A stretch of 34,061 bases of DNA from Synechococcus sp. SP2 MAG. Lineage in GTDB: Bacteria; Cyanobacteriota; Cyanobacteriia; PCC-6307; Cyanobiaceae. Each line of letters begins with the position of its first letter. Positions within the stretch are counted from its first letter, which is position 1. Below, piece by piece: positions 1 through 7,120 of this stretch. The translations under genes were made by a program, and so were the position numbers. The notes beneath the pieces were generated by a model. The model was not told the DNA's origin. It saw only the letters and a list, made by a program, of their open reading frames with translations, and searched no databases. The stretch is taken from NCBI GenBank assembly GCA_030756895.1, contig JAVBIX010000055.1, positions 1-34,061 of the forward strand, read 5' to 3'.

Positions 1-94
1 AACGCTTTAGCGCGCACATACATCTGGCTTGATGTGGATCCAGCTTCTTCCATGGTTTGGCGACGATGTCCCAGTTGAGAATTTCGGTAGACAT
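1..94 (-). CDS. partial unknown protein (N-terminus only, runs off left edge)
   Basis: An ATG at 94-92 on the minus strand opens a frame that stays open to the window edge, giving 31 residues that start MSTEILNWDIVAKPW and include two Cys near the truncated end. I do not recognise the family. The residues are mixed and soluble-looking, with two Trp. There is no clear Shine-Dalgarno sequence. The frame is too short to exclude chance, so this is only a plausible gene start. Confidence 0.35.
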   Translation of the reverse strand, partial: MSTEILNWDIVAKPWKKLDPHQARCMCALKR

Positions 95-593
95 TTCAAA
101 TCAAGTATTAACTCTTAGATGATCGCTAGACCATTGATCCAAGTGTGGCAGTGAAACCAGCCCACCAGCCGAACACGCAGAACACGCAAAACACGCAAAA
201 CAAGAAAATAATCGATATGCGTCGTTCAAATCAAGCCAAATAGCAGGCATCACTACTAAGAAGAATTCACATCGCTACAGGCATTATTATTACCACAAAA
301 TTTGTTTTGAGATGCTATGGATCAAGCCGAATCAACCATTGCACATAGGTTGCTAAAAGTGTAGAGTCTGCGATACATACCGAAAGTAGGGCTTATCTTC
401 GAGCTCATGCCATTGTCCACGACAAACCTACACAATGGATCGATACAATTAGGATAAGGCATTAATCACAATTAGCTTATATTAGTTGCAGTCCCTGTAA
501 AAAGACAGCCCCTATCGCTAGACCAAGAGCATGAAATAGATCCATCCCACAATGAGATCGATGCATAGATTATCAGAAGTGAGACGAAATATT
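95..593. other. AT-rich stretch with no convincing gene
   Basis: I see no open frame with credible start and composition on either strand here. The only structure is a short 9-bp tandem repeat at 171-197. A 12-base word (atcgctagacca) occurs near 122 and again near 515, which may be chance. No tRNA, terminator hairpin or known small RNA motif was recognised. Confidence 0.5.
171..197. repeat. 9-bp tandem repeat, about three copies
   Basis: The unit gaacacgca occurs twice in a row and is followed by aaacacgca and then a decaying aaacaag. It lies in non-coding AT-rich sequence. It is too short for a CRISPR and has no spacers; replication slippage is the simplest explanation. Confidence 0.6.
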
Positions 594-983
594 TTAGTTT
601 TTTCCTGCCGGTGGTTGAGCTCTATAGTCATCAGCCACTACGTCCAGCAATCCCAGCACATATTTGTCAGAAGCTTTTATGCTTAGCTGCAGATTCAGTA
701 TTGTAGACCTTATTACCTCTATAGCATGATTTATTTCTCCTTCTAGTTCATCTTTTGATGGAGTCCACTCAGCAATATCAAGATTTAGATCGCTAGAAAT
801 TTTATCGAAAATACTAATTGAGTTAACAGCCGTGCCTTGAGAGTGGTTAAGTCTTTTAATTGGTTTCATTGGAGGATAAAAGCTAACTAATCTTGCTCCG
901 GTCTTGGATTCCAAGTAATGCAAAAAACATATAAACGCGTAACGGGTGTCACAAGTCCATGTCAAAAAAGGAAGCCCGCTCAA
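594..983 (-). CDS. hypothetical protein, uncertain
   Basis: Open minus-strand frame of 129 residues from a TTG; the first ATG is at 869, which would give 91 residues. The frame is also open upstream to about 1064 without an ATG, so it could be the 3' part of a decayed gene. The visible protein has an aromatic, Cys-containing N-terminal part and then a soluble, probably helical part rich in Asp, Glu, Leu and Ile. No family is recognised and no ribosome binding site stands out. It sits among non-coding AT-rich DNA, so either an orphan gene or a chance frame is possible. Confidence 0.3.
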   Translation of the reverse strand: MSGLPFLTWTCDTRYAFICFLHYLESKTGARLVSFYPPMKPIKRLNHSQGTAVNSISIFDKISSDLNLDIAEWTPSKDELEGEINHAIEVIRSTILNLQLSIKASDKYVLGLLDVVADDYRAQPPAGKN

Positions 984-1064
984 AGGTAGGGGTTCTTGGC
1001 TTCTTAGTTCAGACGATGACCTAGAGAAGATTCCTGCTGCCTTTGAGAAGCTCAGGATGAGCCT

Positions 1065-2301
1065 TCAAAGCAATGAAGGAGAGAGGTCTCGCTTTTTTCA
1101 TCGCCAAAGCTCATTGGTCACAGCTACTACGAGCTTTTCTCACTATGCAAGTGCGCTGTAGACAAAGAATGGATAGGTGACTCTTTGGACGGGGTCAACA
1201 GTCCCACAACAATCAACTTTTCGCGATTTAGAAGCCCGCGAGAGGTTGAGGGACAGTGGCAAATTTAATACAACAACTCGGGATGCTAAACATTGATTGT
1301 CCAGAATCACCATCCTGATCCAGGATTGCCCCTACAAGAGGAGCTATTGAAGTAGTCCTGGCAAACAATTCCCCAGCAGACCACACTGGCAACTTTCGCC
1401 TTTATTATTCAACCTTGCAAAACCAAGCAACTCTTGTGATTTGCGAACAAGGAACACACCATTGATCAAGAAGCCTGAATGAAATGGCAAAACCTGAGAA
1501 ATATAGAAATCATCAGGGTTCGATTAAAAATGTACTGCTGAAAGACAGCGTTATCAAAAAGCTGAATAGGTCATCCATAAGCCATAAGAGAAGCCAGAGC
1601 CCAGTCATCCTAAGAAGAATTCCAGAAATGTTGCCTGACAAGACCAGCTCTACTTAAGGCCAGAAGCCTGCAGCGGCCCGTTGATTTCTTCAGGACAAAC
1701 CTTTCTATGAGCAACTTCCGAGGAACTCAAAACGCGTCTATTGCACCTCGAGAAACCAATAGCTCAATGTTATATTTATGAAAGTAATATACTGCACAAG
1801 AAACGCAAGCCTTCCTTGTCAAACCAGACAAAATGGGTAGCTAATTCTCAAGTGTAAACAATTAGATTTGCAGCAACTTGTCTTACCAACAAGGATCTTA
1901 AACTCGAACCATGCGTTAGATGCTTAAGCCATAGGAAATTAATCCGACAGATTCCAGTTATACTTATTAAGGCTAAATGCTCAGCAGGGGAGTTCAAGAT
2001 TGGTAATCCCAGGAAAGTGATGGTCACTGCTAAGAAAGAGCAGCGCGCACAGAAAATCGAATTAGTTCCCCTTAGGGATTAACTTAAAATGGTTGCATCA
2101 AGTTCCCCCCGCAAAACATCGACCGATTACAAGCGCTATTTGTGATAAACACCGGAAAGGACTCATGACATGCGGAGCGAGAGCACGATCTATTAGCAAA
2201 CAAACTTTGAACTGAGCTCTCGCGGAAACTTCGATCCCGCCAACAACCGAAGCAGGAGGCGCAATGATCTGTTACAATTTCTTCAACTTTCTTAACCTTA
2301 A
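1065..2301. other. long gene-poor stretch
   Basis: Over 1.2 kb with many stops in all frames. The only longer open frame with protein-like content is 1858-2082 on the plus strand, which has no usual start codon near its 5' end. A 24-codon ATG frame near 1707 has no recognisable product. No tRNA, rRNA or strong terminator hairpin is visible. The last 30 bases (2271-2301) probably belong to the hli promoter and leader. The stretch may be eroded genes or may carry an unrecognised RNA. Confidence 0.5.
2271..2278 (+). promoter_or_regulatory. GTTACAAT motif, possible half of an RpaB HLR1 box
   Basis: The sequence GTTACAAT ends 23 bases before the hli start. HLR1 boxes, bound by the response regulator RpaB at high-light genes of cyanobacteria, are paired (G/T)TTACA(A/T)(A/T) repeats. 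Here only the first half matches fully; the following 8-mer (after two bases) matches only about half. This is motif inference only. Confidence 0.25.
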
Positions 2302-2439
2302 ATGAGCAAGTCAAATTTCGGGTTCTCATCCTTTGCAGAGCAATGGAACGGGCGACTTGCCATGCTGGGCTTTGTAATTGGCCTAGGCACAGAGCTTTTA
2401 ACTGGACAGGGAATTCTTTCCCAGGTTGGACTTAATTGA
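2302..2439 (+). CDS. hli: high-light-inducible protein (Hli/HLIP, Scp family)
   Basis: 45-residue protein of the one-helix light-harvesting-like family. Residues 12-23 carry the chlorophyll-binding signature (AEQWNGRLAMLGF), where Glu and Asn-Arg are the expected chlorophyll ligand and salt-bridge residues. The hydrophobic helix continues through VIGLGTELLTG, and the C-terminus is short, as in other small Hli proteins. Family members sit in thylakoid membranes, bind chlorophyll and carotenoid, and protect photosystems or chlorophyll synthesis during high light and other stress. The ATG is the only sensible start. The stop codon overlaps the TTG of the next gene, so the two are probably co-translated. 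Known: family role. Inferred: stress induction of this copy. Confidence 0.9.
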   Translation: MSKSNFGFSSFAEQWNGRLAMLGFVIGLGTELLTGQGILSQVGLN

Positions 2440-2597
2440 AACCCGCTGTAGAACCCGACGTCTGGACGCCCAATAGCAGAGTTGGACACTTCCAGCTGTT
2501 TTATTTTGCTGCATTCATCTCCGTTGTTGGAGTAGGAGGGAATATCGCGATTCGCCATTTATGGGCATCACTCAATAATGCTTTCAATTTCTTCTAA
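2436..2597 (+). CDS. 53-aa membrane protein coupled to hli
   Basis: A frame opens at TTG 2436-2438 inside the hli stop region (TTGA, with the TTG and TGA sharing two bases) and encodes 53 residues. It has a Pro-rich soluble start (KPAVEPDVWTPNSRVG), a hydrophobic segment at about residues 20-41 (LFYFAAFISVVGVGGNIAI) and a short aromatic tail ending NFF. The frame has no ATG, and an in-frame stop lies directly upstream of the TTG, so TTG is the only standard start. A weak AGG lies about 10 bases upstream. I do not recognise a named family. Position and topology suggest a thylakoid-membrane partner of the Hli protein (inference). Confidence 0.65.
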   Translation: MKPAVEPDVWTPNSRVGHFQLFYFAAFISVVGVGGNIAIRHLWASLNNAFNFF

Positions 2598-2805
2598 AGG
2601 AGACATCATTTGTTGAAAATTTGAGTATATTTTTTTACAAGAGAGGCACAACGAAGCCGCAAAGTCATCGAGAAAAAATATTGACGGAACTCATGTAAAT
2701 CCATTAATACCAGTACAAAACCCCTAGCGGCGAACATTTAAAAATACCGCCAAAACAAGCAGATGACATGCAGCCATGTATCATGGATATTATTTTTGCA
2801 AAATA

Positions 2806-2813
2806 GTTACACT
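2806..2813 (+). promoter_or_regulatory. GTTACACT motif upstream of the two-gene membrane protein pair
   Basis: A GTTACA word ends 27 bases before the ATG at 2841, close to the spacing of the GTTACAAT word before hli. An AT-rich possible -10 (taaaatattt) follows. A second HLR1 half-site is not evident. It may reflect shared light-stress control or chance. Confidence 0.2.
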
Positions 2814-2840
2814 AAAATATTTAGACAAAGAAATCAATGA

Positions 2841-3068
2841 ATGGAAGAGCTCACAAATGCTTTCAGGACGAAAACTGCAGTATTTATGGCTTCACCTTTT
2901 CGCTCAAGAATAATCCTCAATGCACTATTCATGACGTTCTTTGCTTTCGTTGTCTTTCCACTGATCACGAATGGGAGCGAACCACAGAGCGCTATGCTCG
3001 CAATCATTCCATCCGCAATAGCAGCGTTGATTGTTTGGTTTACACTCATCAACAAATACGTAAATTAA
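2841..3068 (+). CDS. small two-helix membrane protein (75 aa)
   Basis: 75 residues starting MEELTNAFRTKTAVF. Two hydrophobic segments are visible, about residues 25-43 (ILNALFMTFFAFVVFPLI) and 51-70 (AMLAIIPSAIAALIVWFTLI), with a positively charged N-terminal part that would favour a cytoplasmic N-terminus. No domain is recognised. The stop is 3 bases before the ATG of the next membrane protein, so the two form a tight pair. A second frame from 2837 overlaps it but lacks membrane-protein composition and is treated as a shadow. Function is unknown; it lies between hli and isiA. Confidence 0.65.
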   Translation: MEELTNAFRTKTAVFMASPFRSRIILNALFMTFFAFVVFPLITNGSEPQSAMLAIIPSAIAALIVWFTLINKYVN

Positions 3069-3071
3069 ACC

Positions 3072-3293
3072 ATGCAAATTACATCAAATTATCCTTATGG
3101 ATTCGTCAACTTTAGGAAAATAGGCTTCGTACTATTTCTCTATGGAGCTTATTACCATTGTATCGACTTTCTTGGCTCTGAAAATACAAACCTATGGGGA
3201 ATGGGTCTAACATTTCTAGCACTTATGCTTATAAGCATTGGATATTGGTTTCGGTACGCCTTAAAAAGAAAATTCTGGAGATTCTTCATCTAA
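3072..3293 (+). CDS. small two-helix membrane protein (73 aa)
   Basis: 73 residues, rich in aromatics. Hydrophobic segments lie at about residues 17-34 (IGFVLFLYGAYYHCIDFL) and 42-60 (WGMGLTFLALMLISIGYWF), followed by a basic tail (RYALKRKFWRFF), which suggests both ends on the cytoplasmic side. It begins 3 bases after the preceding 75-aa membrane protein gene, so it is very likely co-transcribed with it. No known family is recognised. No clear terminator follows. The pair could form a small membrane complex (inference). Confidence 0.65.
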   Translation: MQITSNYPYGFVNFRKIGFVLFLYGAYYHCIDFLGSENTNLWGMGLTFLALMLISIGYWFRYALKRKFWRFFI

Positions 3294-3329
3294 CAATAAT
3301 TAATAAGCGTCTACCAAGAGACAAAATAA

Positions 3330-3416
3330 ATGCATAAGCATAATGCATTAAAAGCCTACAGGCTGAGAAGCATTCAAGGCGCACGATCAGCTCTCGAAAA
3401 CTACCTTAAGGCATAG
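3330..3416 (+). CDS. possible 28-aa basic peptide
   Basis: ATG at 3330, stop TAG at 3414-3416. The peptide MHKHNALKAYRLRSIQGARS plus eight further residues is Arg/Lys/Ala/Leu-rich and would form an amphipathic helix. An AAGAG word lies about 10 bases upstream as a possible ribosome binding site. It is short enough to arise by chance and no homologue is recognised. Confidence 0.25.
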   Translation: MHKHNALKAYRLRSIQGARSALENYLKA

Positions 3417-3545
3417 ATTTTAGTAAAACATTGAATTCTATTCTTTCAAATAATGGGGTTGAAGATAGTGGCTCGTAATACTTATATATTAGAAATTTAA
3501 GGCTGAATTAAGCTGGCCCTAGAAAAAACCAATCCTAGAATCCTC

Positions 3546-3857
3546 TTAGTCCTTCTTTCCTTGTTCAGCTTTAATTGACTTGATCTGATCCGATGTAGCA
3601 ACAGGCGCTTGATCTGAGCTTTTCTTAACCACAACAGAAGCCTTTGGCTTAGCTGTTGCTTTGTTACTTGATGAAGACTTAACTGCAATTTCGCCTTTTT
3701 CTTTCGCAGCAGCAGCCTTTGGAGCAGGCGAAGATTTAACTGGCTTTCTTAAATAATTCCTAGATCCATATGTTTTTTCAATTAAGAAGAAAACACCAGC
3801 TACTACTGGGATAGAGGTTAAACCACCAACAATGATCTCAAATTCGGATAATGCCAT
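3546..3857 (-). CDS. membrane-anchored protein with Lys/Ala/Ser-rich tail
   Basis: 103 residues. The N-terminal 30 residues hold one hydrophobic segment (about 8-26, IIVGGLTSIPVVAGVFFLI). From about residue 36 the rest is low-complexity Lys/Ala/Ser/Pro sequence resembling a histone H1-like or linker tail (for example SSPAPKAAAAKEKG), with no predicted fold. It is transcribed away from isiA and is a lone gene. I do not recognise a family. A single-pass anchor with a basic disordered cytoplasmic tail fits the sequence; what the tail binds is unknown. Confidence 0.6.
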   Translation of the reverse strand: MALSEFEIIVGGLTSIPVVAGVFFLIEKTYGSRNYLRKPVKSSPAPKAAAAKEKGEIAVKSSSSNKATAKPKASVVVKKSSDQAPVATSDQIKSIKAEQGKKD

Positions 3858-4136
3858 TGCAAAACATTAATTGCTAATAGTACGCGGGCATGAATCCTGC
3901 TGCCGTTCTAAATATCACTTAAAAAAGCAGCTTTTGATAAGGCAAGTTGAACATTGGCGACTACCAGCATGCGTCATATTGACACGACAAGGCAAGATAC
4001 TAATCAGGGAGAGACAACAATTGAACAAGAGTGCAGATCATATTTACGCTCATAATGTTCAATCAAAATATGTTAAAGATTAGAAGATATTGGCCACTCA
4101 TCCATCTAATTTGAGATCGCCCAAGCCACTCAACAA

Positions 4137-5171
4137 ATGCAATCTTATGGGAAGCCATCAGTCAGTTATGACTGGTGGGCAGGCAATTCAGGCGTCGCCA
4201 GTCGCTCTGGTTCTTTCATTGCTGCTCATGCGGCACATGCAGGCCTAATTATGTTTTGGGCTGGAGCGTTCACTCTGTTTGAGTTAGCTCGTTATGACAC
4301 GTTGCTTCCAATGGGCGAACAGGGATTGATCCTGCTTCCTCATATGGCTTCCTTGGGCTTAGGCCTTGGTGCAGAAGCAACTATCATCAATACAGAGCCT
4401 TACATTGCTATAGCTGCATTTCACTTGGTCTCCTCTGCTGTATTAGGAGCTGCTGGCATTTGGCACACTCTCAGAGCTCCAAAGGATTTATCCAAGGCGG
4501 AAGGACGTGCGGAGAAATTTCATTTCGAATGGGATGATCCCAAGAAACTCACTTTTATTCTTGGACACCATCTCATTTTTCTAGGGCTAGGTGCAATTGC
4601 CTTTGTTGAATGGGCACAGCACCACGGAATCTATGACACTGCCATTGGCGCTGTTCGGAAGGTTGAGCCCAACATTGACCTGGGAATGGTATGGGGCTAT
4701 CAGACTAATTTTCTTTCCATCAGCAGTTTAGAAGATGTGATGGGGGGCCATGCTGTATTAGCATTTATACTAACTATTGGTGGGGTTTGGCATATTATTA
4801 CGAGCCCATTTGGACCCTTCAAGAAAGTACTTATTTACTCTGGAGAAGCAATCCTTTCCTATTCACTTGCAGGAATCGCACTAATGGGTTTTGTTACAAG
4901 TGTATGGTGTGCACAGAATACTATGATTTATCCAGTTGAATTCTACGGAGAGGCTCTAAAACTCAATTTTGCTTTCTCCCCCTATTTTAGTGACACAGTA
5001 GCTGTCTTAAACAATGGGCATACTGCAAGAGCCTGGCTTGCGAACACACACTTTTACTTGGCCTTTTTCTTCCTGCAGGGCCACTTCTGGCATGCATTGA
5101 GGAGTATGGGTTTTGATTTCAAGAGTGTCTCAAAAGCTTTGGACTCAATGGATACAATGAAGGTAAATTAA
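4137..5171 (+). CDS. isiA: IsiA/Pcb-type chlorophyll-binding antenna protein
   Basis: 344 residues, full length for the IsiA/Pcb family, which is related to PsbC (CP43) but lacks its large lumenal loop. The N-terminus MQSYGKPSVSYDWWAGNSG is typical of IsiA. Six membrane spans are evident, with His residues placed as chlorophyll ligands (HAAHAG near 30, ILGHHLIFLG near 143, GGHAVLAF near 204, GVWHI near 217, FFLQGHFWHALRSMGF near 313-327). Family members form rings around photosystem I or serve as antenna and chlorophyll store, classically under iron limitation. It stands alone; no flavodoxin gene follows. An independent terminator closes it. I saw no convincing Fur box upstream. IsiA versus Pcb cannot be settled without a tree. 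Confidence 0.9.
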   Translation: MQSYGKPSVSYDWWAGNSGVASRSGSFIAAHAAHAGLIMFWAGAFTLFELARYDTLLPMGEQGLILLPHMASLGLGLGAEATIINTEPYIAIAAFHLVSSAVLGAAGIWHTLRAPKDLSKAEGRAEKFHFEWDDPKKLTFILGHHLIFLGLGAIAFVEWAQHHGIYDTAIGAVRKVEPNIDLGMVWGYQTNFLSISSLEDVMGGHAVLAFILTIGGVWHIITSPFGPFKKVLIYSGEAILSYSLAGIALMGFVTSVWCAQNTMIYPVEFYGEALKLNFAFSPYFSDTVAVLNNGHTARAWLANTHFYLAFFFLQGHFWHALRSMGFDFKSVSKALDSMDTMKVN

Positions 5172-5193
5172 TAAGCAACTACTAATTATCTGG

Positions 5194-5230
5194 AATGACC
5201 TCTTTGGCTTTATCAAGAGGTCATTTTTTA
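5194..5230 (+). terminator. rho-independent terminator of isiA
   Basis: Perfect 10-bp inverted repeat (aatgacctct and agaggtcatt) with a 12-base loop, followed by a run of T. It begins 22 bases after the isiA stop. On the other strand the stem is not followed by a T run, so it acts in the plus direction. Confidence 0.85.
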
Positions 5231-5427
5231 TGAATTCAAGCTGGAGAAAGGTGAATAGTTCGTTCAAGAGAAAGGGATTTCCTTTTCACTTCAACAACCT
5301 CTACAAGAGTTCACGACTACTTCTGATCAGCCCTTCTGTTGCATAAGCCAGAGGGAAGCAAGTCAAGGAGTAAATGCAGAAAGTTAAGAATACAGAACTC
5401 ACCCTCAGCAATCACGAATCCTGACCC

Positions 5428-5865
5428 CTACATAGGCTTGATATACAACCAGTTCTCCCTCAGATCCCTATCTCTCCGTTGGAAGAGCGACGTTTCAGTC
5501 ATCACATTGCGTTGGCCACCTGCCCCAAATGTTGCCTCAAACGTCACCGTGCCTTCAAGATCACCTACTCCGCCAGCCGCCACGGCAATGATCTTCAGTC
5601 CCAACCAACGCGCCTCGCGACAATTCTTACGCAACTCTTTGCGGCGTTGCAGCAAAGGTGTCGAGGAATCCGGATGAGTTGCGATTAAGTAATTAACTTC
5701 AGCAAACACAAAGGCGGAATATCGCGAACGCATCAACTGCTCAGCGGTAGCCGCCCTTTGCTTCTCGCGATGCAGAGGCTCGCAACAGCTTTCGTAGCTC
5801 ATTCCGCTCGAGCAAGGGCATGGTTCACCGCTTTTTGATGATCCGAAACCAGCAGCCCTTGCCAT
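5428..5865 (-). CDS. YchJ-family SEC-C motif protein
   Basis: 145 residues when started at the ATG 5865-5863, which overlaps the stop of the DUF3326 gene by one base (TAATG); a longer frame exists upstream but is overlapping sequence. Residues 13-28 form a SEC-C zinc-binding motif (GEPCPCSSGMSYESCC; Cys16, 18, 27, 28). The UPF0225/YchJ core follows (AEQLMRSRYSAFV, then a beta-rich domain ending ENWLYIKPM). E. coli YchJ has a second SEC-C motif at its C-terminus, which is absent here. The fold is NTF2-like; the function is not established. It is the last gene of the five-gene operon. Confidence 0.85.
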   Translation of the reverse strand: MARAAGFGSSKSGEPCPCSSGMSYESCCEPLHREKQRAATAEQLMRSRYSAFVFAEVNYLIATHPDSSTPLLQRRKELRKNCREARWLGLKIIAVAAGGVGDLEGTVTFEATFGAGGQRNVMTETSLFQRRDRDLRENWLYIKPM

Positions 5866-6935
5866 TACTCCAGCTCCTTCAAAGCAGATAAGGGGCGCAT
5901 CAATGCAGACAAAGCAACACCTTCGCGTAAGGCCAGCACCCATCCAGCCGCCTCGGCATAAGAGCCTGCTTTCAACACCTCAGATCCCATGCCAAGGACT
6001 GTTGACGTGACCTGCAACACGGACGGATTGGCCACACTGATCACAGGAACCCTGCGCTCCAGGCAAGCAAGCACCGCTTCTCCACCCAGAGCACCCTCTG
6101 GGACAACCAACACTCCCAAATCATCAGCCACAAGATCACTTGGATTGGCAGCTGAACTCTGGACCAACGCTGGTGCCTGACTTAAGCCCACCAACACGCA
6201 CGCCAAAAAGGTGTAACCCAACTCTTCCCCTGCCGCACGAGGATCCAGTTGCGGATCCAGCGGCAACGCCGATAAGGCCGGTGCATGGGCGCAGGGAATC
6301 TGCAAGTGGCGCACTAGTAAATGGCTGATCACGGCTTCGGCGCCCGCCAAGGCATCCACACCGCTGCCATGGCGGTAAGCCTCCAAAGCCTCACTTCCCT
6401 GATCGTCGGGGAAGCGAGCAACCACCGCAATCGCTGTTGCACCATTGGCTTTTAAACGTTCACCTGCCCTCAGCAAGGCATCGGGGCGCTCAAGGGTGCC
6501 CCAACTCGCACCGCTTTGGCCCAATCCCAAGTGAACCCCTAAGGGCACATCGCTACACACCACCGGACCGATTTCAATGCCCAGCGTTGCCCTGCAACCA
6601 TCGGCCACCTGCAGATGGCGTTGACGCAGCTCCGGTTCGATACCGGCATCCAAAAGCAAACCAATCCGCTGCTGACGCACAGATCGCAGCGCCCAATCGC
6701 CGGCAGCAAAGCGGTCGAGAGCGTACCCCTCCACGTAGCGAATGCGATGGTCTTTCCAATACAAGGAAGCCCCATTCATCACGTTGGGATGGGTGATCAA
6801 ACACCCGGAGGCCGCAGCCAAAAGCCTTGCACTCGGGAGCGCATCGCCGGCATACCCGCCGATCGCACAACCAATCCCCGTTGGGACCACCATCAACGTG
6901 GGCAGGGGAGATCCCAAAGCCAGCCCCTCCCTCAC
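5865..6935 (-). CDS. DUF3326 family protein
   Basis: 356 residues, starting at GTG 6935 whose GTGA overlaps the stop of the 62-aa gene; an internal ATG at residue 15 (MVVPTGIGCAIGGYAGD) is an alternative. The sequence is glycine- and alanine-rich, with repeated hydrophobic beta-strand/turn patterns (VVPTGIG, LVVPEGALGGEAVLACLERR) and a conserved-looking THPNVMNGA segment near 50. It matches my memory of DUF3326, found in cyanobacteria and plant plastids and of unknown function. It is translationally coupled to genes on both sides, so the product probably acts with the ferredoxin, the 62-aa protein or YchJ. Confidence 0.75.
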   Translation of the reverse strand: MREGLALGSPLPTLMVVPTGIGCAIGGYAGDALPSARLLAAASGCLITHPNVMNGASLYWKDHRIRYVEGYALDRFAAGDWALRSVRQQRIGLLLDAGIEPELRQRHLQVADGCRATLGIEIGPVVCSDVPLGVHLGLGQSGASWGTLERPDALLRAGERLKANGATAIAVVARFPDDQGSEALEAYRHGSGVDALAGAEAVISHLLVRHLQIPCAHAPALSALPLDPQLDPRAAGEELGYTFLACVLVGLSQAPALVQSSAANPSDLVADDLGVLVVPEGALGGEAVLACLERRVPVISVANPSVLQVTSTVLGMGSEVLKAGSYAEAAGWVLALREGVALSALMRPLSALKELE

Positions 6936-7120
6936 TCGATCAACACCGCTTCAATCTGCAAGACAGCACCACAATCCTGCGCTGAATCATTGACAGCGGT
7001 AATGGCCCAGCGCAGGGGGTCACCATGAATGCTCAATTGATCTTTCACCCAACTACGCAAATCAGACGCCTTTAGATCTTTCGGCCAAGGCAATGTCAAC
7101 GTTTTCGACGTCAACCTCAT
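6932..7120 (-). CDS. 62-aa conserved-type small protein
   Basis: 62 residues, MRLTSKTLTLPWPKDLKASD onward, soluble and predicted alpha/beta, ending IEAVLIE. The ATG overlaps the ferredoxin stop (ATGA) and its stop overlaps the DUF3326 start (GTGA); this coupling on both sides fixes the start despite a longer open frame upstream. No family is recognised. One Cys (DCGAVLQ) is near the C-terminus. It may be a small partner or chaperone of the neighbouring ferredoxin or DUF3326 protein (inference). Confidence 0.7.
   Translation of the reverse strand: MRLTSKTLTLPWPKDLKASDLRSWVKDQLSIHGDPLRWAITAVNDSAQDCGAVLQIEAVLIE

Noticed and set aside
171-197. Possible CRISPR or regulatory iterons from the 9-bp repeats
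   Set aside because: Repeats are contiguous, too short and only three in number, with no spacers or cas or replication genes nearby.
946-1161. 71-codon plus-strand frame starting at GTG
   Set aside because: Overlaps the minus-strand frame at 594-983, has no recognisable motif or ribosome binding site, and sits in DNA that looks non-coding.
1521-1540. gggttcgatt word suggesting a tRNA
   Set aside because: Neighbouring sequence does not fold into a cloverleaf and the T-stem is not completed.
3871-4083. 70-codon frame just upstream of isiA
   Set aside because: Starts at TTG, composition is unlike a folded protein, and it lies where the isiA promoter should be; probably chance.
6615-7028. 137-codon frame antisense to the DUF3326 gene
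   Set aside because: Opposite-strand shadow of a GC-rich gene; several similar shadows occur in this gene and none shows a family motif.
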